Source: Pinus tabuliformis
Taxonomy: Eukaryota; Streptophyta; Pinopsida; Pinales; Pinaceae
Length of the DNA: 64,000 nt
Assembly (NCBI GenBank): GCA_031772625.1
Contig: CM062816.1
Coordinates: forward strand, 1,670,391,058 to 1,670,455,057
Direction of reading: 5' to 3'
Both the position numbers and the translations under genes were made by a program. The stretch's first letter is position 1. Every line of letters begins with the position of its first letter. Positions 10,720-23,815 of the stretch are shown one piece after another. A model generated the notes under the pieces. That model made no database searches. It saw only the letters and a program-made list of their open reading frames with translations, and was not told the origin of the DNA.

Positions 10720-11584
10720 TTCATACCCTCGGAAAAAGAAATCACAATATGTCCCTAAATGGATTTTGGAAGTGACTTACAGCTTGCCATAAAATTCAAA
10801 CAGAGACTCAAATGGGAAAATTGTAAATTTTGTTAGACTCCTAGCACAGGGATATAACTGGGGAAATCCCCCACCCCAGGGCTCCATAGGTGAAAAATTG
10901 ATTTATTTGAATAGATTTAGAGATAGGGTTTTCTTCAGTAAAGATAAATGCAAATTTTGCACAAGGGGCTCGATTTTTCAAAACACTAGTGTGAGTGGTG
11001 GGTAGCATGCTCACATGGGCTTAGTTAAACACAAATGTCAGAGCTTACAAAAATCCTTTTTGCTTCTCATTTTTGTTTGTATAACCCCGTATAAGAATCA
11101 CAATATTACCCCAAATGGATCTTGGAAGTGACTTGCATCTCTCTATAAAATTCAAACAAGGACCTAGATTGGAAAAGCCTCAATTCCATTGGACTCTAAT
11201 TAATCACACCTAATACTACTTGACAATTAACCCTACTTGATCATATTGCATCATATGTTTTCATAGGTTAACATCACATGGGATGTATCATATTGATAAA
11301 ATATTTTCTCAAAGTTGTAGGACTGAAAAGTGCATAATACTAGTCTTTCTTGAATTTCTATATAGTGTAATATATTCACCTTTAACAACCATCAATCAAC
11401 TAGAAATTCACTGGCTTTGTAATCAATTAATGATGTATTGATCTTTTTATTCCCTAGTATATGTTGTGCTATGCCAACAAATAATCAATGCCTCATGCAT
11501 TGTATTTTGGGCAACAATTGCATATATGTGGCCTACAAAAAATGTAATGTATGGTCAAATGCAAATGACTACGATCTTGATATA
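10720..11584. other. Unassigned flank with a duplicated ~90-bp segment
   Basis: No gene is recognised. A segment at about 10738-10830 recurs in the same orientation at about 11097-11185 (shared words include TGGAAGTGACTT and ATAAAATTCAAACA). Such pairs occur in old LTRs or leader regions, but no element boundary is visible. Confidence 0.5.
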
Positions 11585-12456
11585 TGTAATTCCATTTATT
11601 ATTAATTCAATAAATAATATTAATAAAATAAATGAAATAATAAACAATAAAATTGAGAATAATAATAATAAATAAATAAATAAAATAAAATAAAATAATA
11701 AATAGTAAAGGGAACATAATAATAGTAAATAAATAATAAAGTGAAGTTCTGAATAAATAAATAAAAGAAACTATAACTCATAAGGGAAAGCTCAATTAAC
11801 AATCATTTGTTATGAAGTACTATGTAAACTATGTGATTCAAAGTTCAGATCCCCAAAACTAAAATGAAGGAAACTATAAAAATACTAATAATAAAGTTAA
11901 GTTAATAAAAAGTAAAGGAATAAAATAATCAAAAGTTAATTATGGAAAAATTGAGTTAATGAAAACTTAAGATAAAAATATAAAAATTTGCATGATGACA
12001 GATAGATTATGTGTATGAAGATTATATTTCCATTTTTGAAACAATTTGTTCTATTTAATGGATGAGAAGGAGGATGTGAGATATTCTTTTGGGAGAAAAT
12101 GTTGGGAGATGAAGGAATAATTGGCAGAGGTAGTTAACTAAGGGCTCAAGGATCGCTAACTATAGAAAACATAGTGCAACTGAGACTATGGTTTGGTGGA
12201 GAGTCATCCCAAAAAAGTTGGTTGTAGTTAGCTGGATCTGAATAACACAATGGTTTTGAAACTTCAAGTAAGTTAAATCTTTATTCTACAAGTAAGTTCC
12301 TCATGTCTGGTGGTTTTTTTATTCTACAAGTAAGTTCCTCATCTCTCATGGTTTTCAATAGATTATACACTAACTCGCTGAAAAATTTCTTATGTTGATT
12401 ATTAATAGCTTTAATTGATGTAAATAATTTGCATGTTTTGATCTTACGCTATTACA
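11585..12456 (+). repeat. Element 3 5' LTR
   Basis: Starts TGTAATTCC and ends CTATTACA. It aligns with 20380-21051, including GTGAAGTTCTGAATAAATAA and AATGGTTTTGAAACTTCAAG. About 200 extra bases include an insertion near 11770-11865 and a duplicated ATTCTACAAGTAAGTTCCTC near 12281-12340. Confidence 0.8.
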
Positions 12457-12471
12457 TATAGTATCTATTAC

Positions 12472-12486
12472 ATATAGTATTAGAGC
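12472..12486 (+). other. Element 3 worn primer-binding site
   Basis: TATAGTATTAGAGCC resembles TGGTATCAGAGCC (tRNA-Met type) after a small duplication of the LTR end. The identification rests on position and partial match. Confidence 0.5.
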
Positions 12487-14124
12487 CACTATACAATCAT
12501 TAAAGCCTATAAACCTTCATACAATGATATGCAACCAATAATATTTATATGATTAAATTAAGTCTTCATGTATTTACATTAAATATAATATATATATCAA
12601 TTTTATCATATCATCAAATATCAATGTAAATAAATTAGATTTAAATTATATATATGATTTAAAAATTACGTCTATTTTTTATTTTTTATTTTTATTTTTT
12701 AAATAAAGTGGGTTTATAAATAAACTTATATAAAATATAACTTTTCATGAAATATTGTGTTTTTTTAATTTGTATACACTATTTAGCCAATAGAGTCTTA
12801 TATTTAAGGTGGATTTTTTTATTATATTAACTCTCTTTCAAAATAAAGTTATATAAAATTGAAATTTTAATGTATTATAAAGGAATATACATAAATTTTC
12901 CAAACTAAATAAAGTCTTATATTTAAAATGGAGTCTTTTATATCAACTTTTTTTCAATTTTTTTTTGTAAATTGAAATACATAAAATTGAAATTTTTAGG
13001 TATTGTCTCGCTTATATATGAAATGATTTTTTTTTCAATATATTTTTTCTAGATGATTTTAACCAAAATCTCATAGAGATTTTTAAAAACTTAAGTTTAC
13101 CTTGTTTAATCCATAGAATTAGAGTATTTCAGAGGATTTTTAGGATGATGAATCTATTTATGCATTCAAAAATGTATTTTAAGTAACACAATATCACATT
13201 CTTATTTGAAATTATATCATCAAATTATAATGAAAAAAACAACACCAAATTTTTATACATGAGAAAAAAATATACATAAATTTTAGAAGTTTCCAAATAT
13301 TAACCCCACAAAAAATGCCTTAACTCACGTGCCATCGGTTGACCTGAGAAGAGTTATCCAATCCACATAGCTAGCCCACCAACAAGCATGCAAGAATGAC
13401 TGGTTCAACAAGCAATCGACCAGCAGGTCAAACGTGGCTTGATGTTCACATTATCACTCAGGTCGAAGGGTAACCTAATTGAATCAATCTATTTGGGTGT
13501 GGCTTACACTTTTGGGTCTCTCTAGTCTCAATAAAAAACTAGAACCGGGTAGCCTGATTTGAAACGATTCCAACCAATATTTCTTTGTTTCAAAGTTGAT
13601 TGTTTAAATAGAATTTATTATGTATTGATCTCTTGCTTATTCGAGTCACTTGTTTGACTAGTCACCACTCTAAGGCCAGTTGTTTACACCGTTTGGGCTC
13701 AATTGTAGGGATAAATACATATTTCATATTCCTTGGTGAATGAATTTATTTTGGGTACAACCTAATGTCATAAATTATTTTATTTAATAAGTAAGATATG
13801 CTTGGTGAATAGAATAAGAAAAACCGTGGGAAAATCTTATAACACATAACCATTGATTCAACCTAATTATGTCCACCTAGGAAGCATTGCTTTATGTAAG
13901 CATCTTGCCATTATGAGGGCTTTTGTTTCTTCGACATACCTATTCTAACATTTTGCACATTGGGGTGAATGAAAGCTAGGGCATGAAGGGATCTTGTGGG
14001 CTGCGACTTTCGAAACGCAAGAAAGGGTGAAGGAAAGCCAGGCCATGAAGGGATGTTGTTGGTGACTCTCGAAACACTCTAAGGGGCGTTGAGCGAGATT
14101 CCTATGGTGAATAATAGCCCACTT
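12487..14124 (+). other. Element 3 interior, left part
   Basis: AT-rich, no recognised coding. Near 13970-14090 a ~65-base segment is duplicated (two copies of an AAAGC-AGG-CATGAAGGGAT word followed by CTTTCGAAAC or CTCTCGAAAC). Confidence 0.4.
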
Positions 14125-14245
14125 CTGGTTATATATAATGGCCACTTCTGGTTATATATAGGCTAGAGTTTGTCACAACCAAGATTCGATATATATAACC
14201 ACTTCTGGTTATATATAGGCTAGAGTTTGTCACAACCAAGATTCG
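14125..14245 (+). repeat. Short tandem duplication
   Basis: A unit of about 55 bases beginning CCACTTCTGGTTATATATAG and ending in CAACCAAGATTCGAT occurs twice, with an extra partial copy of its start. Confidence 0.75.
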
Positions 14246-14449
14246 ATTCTTAGCCTATTCTAGATAATGGGATATAATATATACAAAAGTTAGAATCAAA
14301 CGAGGGGGCATGAGACTACATTACAATATAATATATATAAAACATGGGATTCAAATGTGAGGCTAATTCGATTCTTAGCCTATTCTAGATAATGGGATAT
14401 AATATATACAAAAGTGAGAATCAAACAAGGGGGCATGGTACTACAATAC

Positions 14450-14492
<43 letters not shown>

Positions 14493-15047
14493 GGGATTCA
14501 AATGTGAGGCTATGAGATGGAACAAAGAAACCAAATGAACCAAAAATCAGAATTAAACTAGATCTAAACAAACAAACAAAATAGAATCTTAATATAAAAA
14601 AGGAGTAAGAATATTAAATTCTTAGCCTATTCTAGATAATGTGATATAATATATACAAAAGTGGGAATCAAATTAGGGACATGAGACTACAATGTAATAT
14701 AATATATATAAAAAATAAGATTCAAATGAGAGGCCATGAGATGGAACAAAGAAACCAAATGGACCGAAAATTAGAACTAAACAAAAAAAAATAGAATCTT
14801 AATATAATAAAAAGAGTAAGCATATCTCATTCTTAGCCTATTCTAAATAATGGGATATAATATATACAGAAGTGGGAGGGCATGAGACTACGATACAATA
14901 TAATATATATAAAAAATGGGATTCAAATGAGAAGCCATGAGATGCAACAAAGAAACCACATAGACCAAAAATCAGAACTAAACTAGATCTAAACAAACAA
15001 ACAAAAAAATAGAATCTTAATATAATAAAAAGAGTAAGCATATAATA
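14246..15047 (+). repeat. Tandem repeat, ~210-250 bp unit, about 3.5 copies
   Basis: ATTCTTAGCCTATTCTAGAT starts near 14246, 14371, 14618 and 14829 (last copy one base different). The first unit is short (125 bases); the others are 247, 211 and about 218 bases. A long TA run at about 14456-14485 expands the second unit. Each full unit ends in a run of AATAGAATCTTAATATAA. Confidence 0.9.
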
Positions 15048-15277
15048 TTAAAAGAACCCATAAAACAAAAAGCCCAAATGGTATAAGTTGACTTATGGGT
15101 TAGATGGGAGTCTTAACTAAACTATCGTTTTCTTTATTGTGATAATATATTTATTTGTTATTGTACTTTTTTAATGTTTTTCTAGAAGGTTGCTCTTTAT
15201 GTGTTTTCATTAATCAGAAATATGTTATTAATTAAACATAATATTTTATTATATGTATGATAAGTAAATATGATATA
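15048..15277. other. AT-rich spacer
   Basis: No gene is recognised between the tandem repeat and the LINE tail. Confidence 0.4.
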
Positions 15278-16655
15278 TGATGATGATAATGATGATGATG
15301 ATTAACATTCACTAAAACTAATATGGTTTATCAGACCTAAAGATAGTAAGAGATTAGTTGAGATTCTTTAATATTTTATTTCTATGATCAAAAAGAAGGG
15401 AGATGAGCATTCCTAGATCACCATAGTTTTACTGAATTAACAGGTCAAGAAGGTTGATAGTGTGGCAAAGATTTTGAAAATTAGAACACATGTGAGTAAG
15501 AGTTGGGCAATCCAAGAGAAAGTTCTTTTCATCTTCAAACCTCTTAGTATCACAAAGGTGACAGACACTTTTGTCTCAAGGTGTTTTGGGAATTGATCAA
15601 TGCCCAATTTCACTTTGAAGCCCATGAGAATAGTTCTTATCTTGGCAATGTTTATTTTCTTCTTAGCACTAGTTAAGACAAAAATATAATTATGGTTATC
15701 AAGATTGGGGTTGATCAACTCCTTATAATATATTGACTTCCTTTTTCCCTCACTCCTTATAATATATTGGCTTCCTTTTTCCCTCTAACTCTTTATCCTC
15801 CCACAACTTATCCTTCAATTTGGAAGAATAATATTTTTAATATTATCTTTATTCTCCAAGATGATCTCCTCCTTTACACCCAGTGGTCTAGCGGAAATTG
15901 AGCATCTTTATGCCAACCTTGCTTGGGCTAGAGGTGGGGGTTTTCGCTAGACTTAGAAGCAATTTTTGGGAATCTCTTGGCTTTCATGTCGTATAACTTC
16001 TTCTTATACATGAAATACCTAATCATAGCCATGCTTTCAATGGGGGAAGCATTACCTTCAATCAAGAGGATAAGGTAGGGAGTATTTTCTTTAATATTGA
16101 GGTTGCGAGATATAGATTGCTTTTGGATAAGATCAATCTTCCTCCATGATTCTCTAGATATATTGCAACCCAAAACATCACATCCATATAAAATAATAGG
16201 GGTGACAAGAGTCTCAAAGAGGAACATTTTTTACTCCATACCCAAAGATCCATCAACTTATATTATTTTCAAACTCATAATAATATTTCCAACCTCCAAT
16301 TATCATTTTCTCAATGCTATAATTCTAGTTGAGTTGATGATGAATGTCTATTCCCAGATATTTGTATGAGGAAACTTTATCCAAGTATTTATTATCATAA
16401 ATGAAATTATCATAGTTGATCTTTCTGGATTTAATTACCATGACTCTAATCTTGTTGATATTAACAATCATACCCATCTTGGAGCAATATTATGGGAGGA
16501 TTCTAAGCTGCTTGTTGATATTGTCATGACTCCTAGCTAGAAGAACGATATCATTAGTATAAAGGAGAAGAGTATTGAACATAGTAGTGAGCAGTAGTCA
16601 CATCTTGCAGCTTCTAAACACTCTTCTAACTTACCAACATAAATTCCAAAAAGGG
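15278..16655 (-). mobile_element. 5'-truncated LINE, reverse-transcriptase C-terminal part
   Basis: Minus-strand translation gives the second half of a non-LTR reverse transcriptase. In order: a palm catalytic region near 16560 (LLYTNDIVLLARS where the family has a YADD-type box), a segment near 16330-16440 (SYKYLGIDIHHQLN), the conserved LFETLVTPIILYGCDVLGC region near 16160-16220, and a C-terminal knuckle-like region near 15480-15560 in which cysteines are partly lost. The 3' end is a (ATC)n tail, seen as GATGATGAT on the plus strand at 15278-15303. The copy begins inside the reverse transcriptase, the common LINE 5' truncation. In-frame stops at about 16350 and 16470, frame changes near 15750-15930 and the altered YADD show it is dead. 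Clade not determined. Confidence 0.8.
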
Positions 16656-19600
16656 TAGCTTGTATAATTATTATGGAAAAATAAAAGGTTATATATATTG
16701 TTATGTAATATAAATGATAAAAAATAATATATGGTAATTTGTGGATATAGAATTAATTTTTTTTAAATATTTTGTATATTTATACAAAAAATAAAATAAA
16801 AATTTATTTTATATAAGTTTACAAATATTAATTTTAAAGTGTGTGTGTGTATATAAGTTAATCTAAGCGTATCATTTGCAAAATCATTTTTTTGAATTAA
16901 GTTTAACATTGATACAAAGAAATATTATTTTGCTGAAAGTGTCTTTGCTTACAACCATATTTATTCATATAGTGATTGGATTTAGTAACAATCTTGATCT
17001 TCTAATTTGTATTAATACAAGTTGCTTATTTCTGATTTCTCTGTTAAGCCCATACCCCTCGAATAATATCTAATAATTCAAATTAACACAAGTGCAATTT
17101 TTACAAGTTTTCTTACATTATTCTAAGAAATGTTGCTTGTTTCCATGCATTTTTATTGTCTTATAACTTTCTACACACATTTAGTATTCTCTTGAGACGA
17201 ACTTAGATGTAATTTATTGTAATTCCTAAGAGATACAATGGAGTTGGCTTGGGTATTGTCATAGACTCAATCTACAAATATTTATAAAAGAGAAATCCAA
17301 TGTGTTAACACATTAAAGATGTCAAAGGAAAACAACAATTGGTTAGTACATTAAAACTGCCTTTAAGAAACTATATAGTATTATCATCTTAAAACATGTA
17401 GCACTAGCCATTCTATATATGACATTTTGATAGTTAATGTTTAACAATAAGATCATTATAGAGTTTATTGGGTCCATTGGGAACCTACTTTGAAACATAA
17501 GGATACATTAAAATACATAATAAAAATGGCTATCTAGCATTGTTGATGGGATTTGAAGAGGACACCTACTAATAATAATGTGATTTGAAAATGTTAATTT
17601 AGTGTTTATGTAAATGCTCAAAAGTATATAAGATGGATTTAGGATGACTATTTAGGCATATTTAAAGATTATTTGGTGACTTTTATTTAAGGATGTTTCC
17701 TCTTGAAAAGATAACAAACACATTATAATGGAGATTATAAGAGGGCCATTAGATATGAAATAATATAAAATCGCATATTATGTTAATCTGTCCGAGGAAA
17801 CTTGATGAAGTAAAGAAGATACTAGCTATTCAAGAAATTTGTGGACAAGTTTAAAGTGATCAAATTGAGAGAACAATGATATAGATCAATAAAGGTACAC
17901 ATCAAATGAATTCAAAACTGAAAGTGGTATATGTTATGAATGGTAATGTTGTAACCATAACCAACCTAGAAGGATGAGATAAATATAAAAGAGTTATAGA
18001 AAGACACTCTACGGGAGTGAGTTGTAGTTTCACAAACAACTATAAGAAGTCAATGATAATTAGTAAACTATCCTACAATGCAGCAAAAGTTTTTTATTTG
18101 TCTCAAGGAAGTAACTTAGCACTCTTGAGGTAGCACAAGAATAAGTAACCATTTGAAAAAAAAATGTTGTGAAAACATAGAAAAGTATCTTGTCAGGAGA
18201 CACGATGAGAATCATTATAAGGACTAATGAAGAATAACTCTGGCCGAGAAGAAAATATTGCCAATCAACCAAAAAAGTTAAAGGACCATATAATGATGAA
18301 GCTCATTTTGAAGGACTTTTAGGAATTATGTTAACATTTGATTAGAAAGTTAATAAACCATGAATGCCTTTATGATGGGAATAAAGAAGATAAAAATAGA
18401 AATTGAGAAGATTTTGGGAGGGGAAAAAGGGAAAATGCCTTAGAATTATGGTAGTATTTTCATGGTAAGTCCAATATTAGTGATAGTCGAGGATGATGGT
18501 AATGTGAATAATCACAATATGATATTTTAGGGTTGGAGTAGCTAATTAAAGTATATAGTATTAAAGTGTGAAAGGAATTGTGAAAATATAATAATGCCTA
18601 GGGTTAATATATGGGCTCTATCTTTAATGGAAATTTCTCTTAAGGATATTTATGAGTGGATTGAGAAACATGACTAGTGAGGGTCATCGTGATGACCTAC
18701 AATTTAAAAATGGCATGATAGAAAGTTGTGAACACTAATAATTGATGACTGAAAAATGATAAACTAGGAAAATGTTTAAAGGTTTGGATGATCAATGATA
18801 ACAATTGTCTACCTTTTTGCAAAGGAAATAGATTATGAAGACTGATTAGAAAAATCCTAGCATGAAGTGTAAGAAGGAAGGTCGATGGGAAATCTATACC
18901 AAGGTCGTGAGAATAATTATGCACAAACTAACAAAAATAAGCATATCAACCAATAGGGGGTGAATTTCACTAATATACACTCATTATATCATGAGTGGAT
19001 TGATGATATATTGATACTTCATATAAAAAAACTTACTAAGTTTGTGCCATTAGTATTGAAAGAAGTTATTATCAACCAACGAAGCATATAACACCTTTTG
19101 GTGGATGATAGCGATAGTAGTTTAAGTGATTCAAATTCTAAACCATAGATTGTGTTCACATGACAAAAGTGAAAGGGAATAATATTCGACCCACAATAAA
19201 GAAAGTTGATTCTAAAATCAAAGAGATCAAGTGATATTAAGGTGGGAACTTGATGAGATAAGAAAATATTTTTGAGGATGAAAAATGATAATTACCAAGT
19301 GATGGATAAATTACTAGGGATTAACAATCCCTTTGTGCAAGTGAACTAAGCTTGATAAAAAACTTAAGCCATGACGACCTAGTGTTTTTGTGCTATTGCA
19401 TATATTCATCTTGGAATGGGTGGCAAAAACATGTAAATTGATGTAAAAATCAATGGATTTTAATAATAAGGAATGATTATATGGCCAATAATATATTAAT
19501 GATGAATTTCACTAAAATTCCTTAGTAAAGGAAGAATACATGACTAAATATTAAGACTCAAGATGATGAGGCTTATTTGAAATTTAATGATGTACTTAAA

Positions 19601-20368
19601 TAATTATACTTACTTTGTAAATTGTTAACTTCCTAGATGAAAGAAGTGGAAATGATTATGCAAAAGTAATTATTATCTTGATGAAAACATGACACTCATA
19701 GTATTGAGGATTCAAACCAAGCTAATTAACGGACATAACCAAAATATATCCTAGATGGATGTTTAATGATATTGTTGCATTAAATAAAATAAATGATATT
19801 TAGTATTTATTCATGTTAATGAATTTGATTGATTATCTTGCAGGAGCCCATACATGCAAGGGATAATATGTAACACCTTATGGGTTGGGGATGAACTCAA
19901 TCAACTACTTATGCCAACATTTCTTTTTCTTTGTATGAATATCGTTGGGTTATGGGACCATCTTGAGGAGGTCGAGTTCTTGATATTGGAGTTGTGATGC
20001 TAAAGTCCATTAATGGGTGTGGGACTTCAATGCCTAGAGTTGTACCTAGTAGGAGTTGTGGAGGGAGTTTGGGTCAGCCTTTCGAGATTCTTGGGGTGTG
20101 TGAATACTAGACTATATATCTTTCTTGGGGCTTTGGTCCATATGGATGGGGTTTTAAGCTTGGTTCTGAAATTTGAGAAAGAAGATATTGAGTGTACCAA
20201 TTCTTTCCACTATGTTGTGATGTAACTTTAGATGCATGTTTTGAGACACTTGGGTGGCATTATACTAGTTCAACAGATGACGTTGGACTGGAGAGAAGAA
20301 ATAAATAAATAAAGAAAGAAATAATAAATTATATGATTAAAATTAGCTTTGAGATGAAGTTTCTTGAA
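16656..20368 (+). other. Element 3 interior, right part
   Basis: About 3.7 kb with no recognised domain. From about 17250 the composition becomes less AT-rich and short reading frames with Lys/Glu-rich content appear. A Ser/Asp-rich trace (LVDDSDSSLSDSNSKP) near 19100-19147 could be the tail of an old Gag. No RT, integrase or protease motif could be found by eye. Confidence 0.4.
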
Positions 20369-20379
20369 GAGGGGGAGCG

Positions 20380-21051
20380 TGTAATGCCTTTTATTATTAA
20401 TTCAATAAATAATTTTAATAAATTAAACAAAATAATAAACAATAATATTTAAAATATCAATAAAAAATGAAAAAAATAATAATAAAGTGAAGTTCTGAAT
20501 AAATAAATAAAGAAAAATATAAAAATAGTAAGAATAAAGTCAAGTTAATAAAAAGTTAAAGAAAAAAATAAACAAGAGCGAAATATATAAAAATCTAAGT
20601 TAATGAAAACTAAAGACAAAAATATAGAAATTTGCATGATGCCATATGGATTATGTGAATGAAAATTATATTTCCATTTTGGAACAATTTTTTCTATTTA
20701 ATGGATGAGGAGGATGTGAGGCATTTTTTCGAGGGAGAATGATGGGAGACGAAGGATTCACTGGTAGAGGTAGTTGATTGAGTGCTTAGGGGTGACCAAA
20801 TATGGAAAATCATAGTGCAGTGTGGTTAGGTGGAGAGTTGTCTCCAAAACATTGGTTGCGGTTAGTTGGATTCAAATCACTAAATGGTTTTGAAACTTCA
20901 AGTAAGTTAAATATTCTTTCTATAGATATGTTCCTTATCTCTCATGGTTTCTCATAGATTATATACTAGCCAGTTGAAATATTTCTTATGTTGATTACTA
21001 ATAGCCATAACTTATGTAAATAATTGCATGTTTTAATTCTAGGCTATTACA
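20380..21051 (+). repeat. Element 3 3' LTR
   Basis: Starts TGTAATGCC after the purine tract GAGGGGGAGCG and ends GGCTATTACA. It is 672 bases, about 200 shorter than the 5' copy. Confidence 0.8.
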
Positions 21052-21329
21052 ACATAACATGGTTAAATAAAAAACATATACAAATCCAATATACGATGTG
21101 AGATATATGTATATGGTTTTATAATATAAAGTACATGGTCATAGTGTGTTTAAATGATTAATTCACCCTCCTCTAATAGGGTTATTTCAAAAAAACCTTG
21201 AGGGTCTATTACAAGTGATACATGACCCCATTCATAAACTCAATCAATTGATTCACAATCATTCCATTCACCTCTGCTACATGCTCCAAAACAAAAATTC
21301 AATTTTGGTGTCCATATTTCGAATGAATG

Positions 21330-23815
21330 GTCATTTAAGTTGTGAATTGATTGAAATGCATGATTTCCTTGTATCATGTTTCAATGATATTAGTGTGACC
21401 AATCTAAATGACCACTTCTCAAAACTTTCTTCACACATGACCTTTCCTTATTGATGTTTGCTACTCATTTGTTGCACCTATCATTATTTTAGAACACCAT
21501 TAGGCTATAGATTTTTCATCTTGGATATGAGTATTTCTCACAAAATTCATCTCCTCCCTTCATAGTGTAGTTTTGATGTATGGCCCAACCCCATTATGCT
21601 CACCTTTGCCATGCCCAATTTCGAATTAGTTTCAAATATGGGGCATATTATGTGTTTTCTACAATATACTTAACCATTAGAATACATATGACCAAATCCA
21701 ATGCCAATTTATATGTATATTTCTATATTTCAAGTTATCATAAAACATTTTAAAGCAATGTTTCACATAATGTAGGTTATGGTCCCTATCATCACTAATG
21801 TAGAATTTTTCCTCCTTCACTATTACCCTCTTGTCATTACTCCTATCTAGCCCATGCCTATATGTCATTTTTACCATTATTCCAATTTCATCTAAATGAT
21901 AATATTGGCTATAGATCTCATTATGTGGTTGAAGTGTATATTTCTCAGCGAAATCCACAACTAACAATACAGTTCCAAGGGGAAGGTGTTCCTGCATATT
22001 CTAAATTGTTAATCTTGCCATCGTGCTACATGGACATGTTGAACATATGATTATGTTTTTATAAAAAAATCTTTCATGATATCACATAATCATACCCGAT
22101 GACACAAAAATAAGGTCATACAAAAAAATATATATGTTGAATTTAAAGGTACAATAAGAAATAATTTTATCTTTCCCACTATCTAGTTCATAGGTAACAT
22201 ATTTGAAGCTATGCATATCTACTATCATCCTCCCAAATCATGCTCCTCAATTTCATGAATGCACTAGCACCTAGAGAAATTTCACTGCACCCAGAGAAAG
22301 TTCAATCTAAACAAGTTTTGCATAAAGTTTTTGTTTATTGAGCCTTGGACACATGATTCTATGAATAAATATTCTTGATGAAATTGGTGATAGTATATAT
22401 GGAAGAGAAAGCATGCACAATGTTAGGAATCAAAATATGATTGATGTGTACATATATGTCATAAAAATAATCGAATTCTACATAATATCTACAACAACAT
22501 GTTACAATTTGTGCATCTTCTAACATACCAAAGTTTTCATTTCTCAAAAAATATTTGGCACATGTTTAATTCCATGTTTTCTTTCTTGAATTTATCATAG
22601 ATTTTTGCTTGTCTCATGTCAAGAAAGTGCTTGATGTGAGGTTGACGGCGTGTATAAACTTTTATCAACTTTAGCACATTTTTTTGATTGGATGAAGGCA
22701 TAGTACTTTCATGCCAAAAAGTTTGTACTAGTTCCTTAATAAATAACTTCATGTTTGAATGCGGCAACCAATCAATGAAGGCCTAATAATATGTTTGACC
22801 TAGGTTGTCAAATTTTCTCTTACAATAGGATACTTTTGAAGCGTTTTTCTATTTACTTTAAAAATATGACATGTTTGTGACATCAAACAATGTTTCCTTG
22901 TGGATAATTTTATAATAGATTTCTATATATGATGAGCTGCATTATGATATTTTGAATAAGTAGTATTTCCAATTGTATTGAAATCATCTTGAAGGTTTCT
23001 ACTATTCTTTATACTTCTAACTATATTTATCAATATTATATGATGAGCTACATTACGGAATGTGTAGTATTTCCAATTGTATTGAAATCATCTTGAATGT
23101 TTCTACTAGTCTTTATATTTCTAACTATATTTATGACTAAATTTGTCCCAACAATAGTTGAACAATGTGATTTTAGTAAAGACAAAAATGATTGAAATTT
23201 AGCTACCGTCACTTTTTGATTCAAAAAATTCTTTCAAAATTTTATTGCACTGCCAATAAATAGTTCATGTATGCAAATTATCCTTAATGCCTTAGAAAAC
23301 TTTAATTCACATGAATATCTCTAGGATTTCTTTATCATGCACTTGAGAGTTGAGATAAGGAAGGTGGACACAAAGTGTCAATCCCTTTTCCATTAGAATG
23401 TAGCACTTCATTCACTAAATGGTTGAGATTGGGAATGTAATGGAAAGTTGTTTGGTTTGTACGTTTAACTCCTAATTATTCAAATAAAACTTTCACATGA
23501 GGAACCTCTTTTGCATAAGGTTGCAAATCATTCATTCAATTTTTTAATTTCCACCTTTTGATATTTAGCGTCTCGAAAAATTTGAATGTCTTCTTCAATT
23601 ACGTCATCGCTTGTTAATGGAATATTGGTGAGAAGATCACTTGATGTTGGAACTTGAATGGTTTCTATTTGATGCATATGCTTCACTTGTGGAAACAAAC
23701 TGTAGTCCACCACAATATTTGTGCAAGGATTTGAGCTAGTGATGGGTGGATGTCTATGTTTCTCCATATCCAGTCTTGATTTCTCTCTAAGATATTTAGA
23801 ATTTTTATGGGGCAA
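21330..23815 (-). pseudogene. Decayed DDE-type transposase-like gene
   Basis: Minus-strand pieces in order: a weak N-terminal region (23815-23530); a segment near 22767-22560 with STMPSSNQKNVLKL and HIKHFLDM; a Cys-rich segment CCCRYYVEFDYFYD (about 22505-22450); a segment VVDFAEKYTLQPHNEI (about 21965-21918), whose Asp fits a first catalytic acid; HWIWS near 21692 where relatives continue with SDGC; and GHGKGEHNGVGP (about 21616-21581), which could supply the last acid. Known families with an SDG box and a later S/GHGKG box are DDE transposase-like proteins of DNA transposons; the superfamily is not assigned here. Several in-frame stops and frame changes separate these pieces, and the SDGC box is lost. 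No terminal inverted repeats were recognised. Confidence 0.5.

Larger units (their letters stand above)
11585..21051 (+). mobile_element. Element 3: old large LTR element without recognisable pol (LARD-like)
   Basis: Direct repeats 11585-12456 and 20380-21051 both run from TG to CA. A worn tRNA-Met-like primer site follows the left copy, and a GAGGGGGAGCG purine tract precedes the right copy. Flanking bases ATATA (11580-11584) and ACATA (21052-21056) look like a decayed 5-bp target-site duplication. The LTRs differ by roughly a fifth of sites plus an insertion in the left copy, so it is among the oldest elements here. The 8 kb interior shows no clear gag or pol; an acidic Ser/Asp-rich peptide trace near 19105-19145 is the only hint of coding. 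It now contains a tandem-repeat block and a LINE. It is certainly inactive. Confidence 0.75.

Noticed and set aside
11620-11802. 60-codon hydrophobic minus-strand frame
   Set aside because: It is read from the AATAAATA-rich part of an LTR; composition artefact.
14125-15047. CRISPR-like regular repeats
   Set aside because: Units are 210-250 bp, with no short repeat/unique spacer pattern; the setting is plant nuclear DNA.
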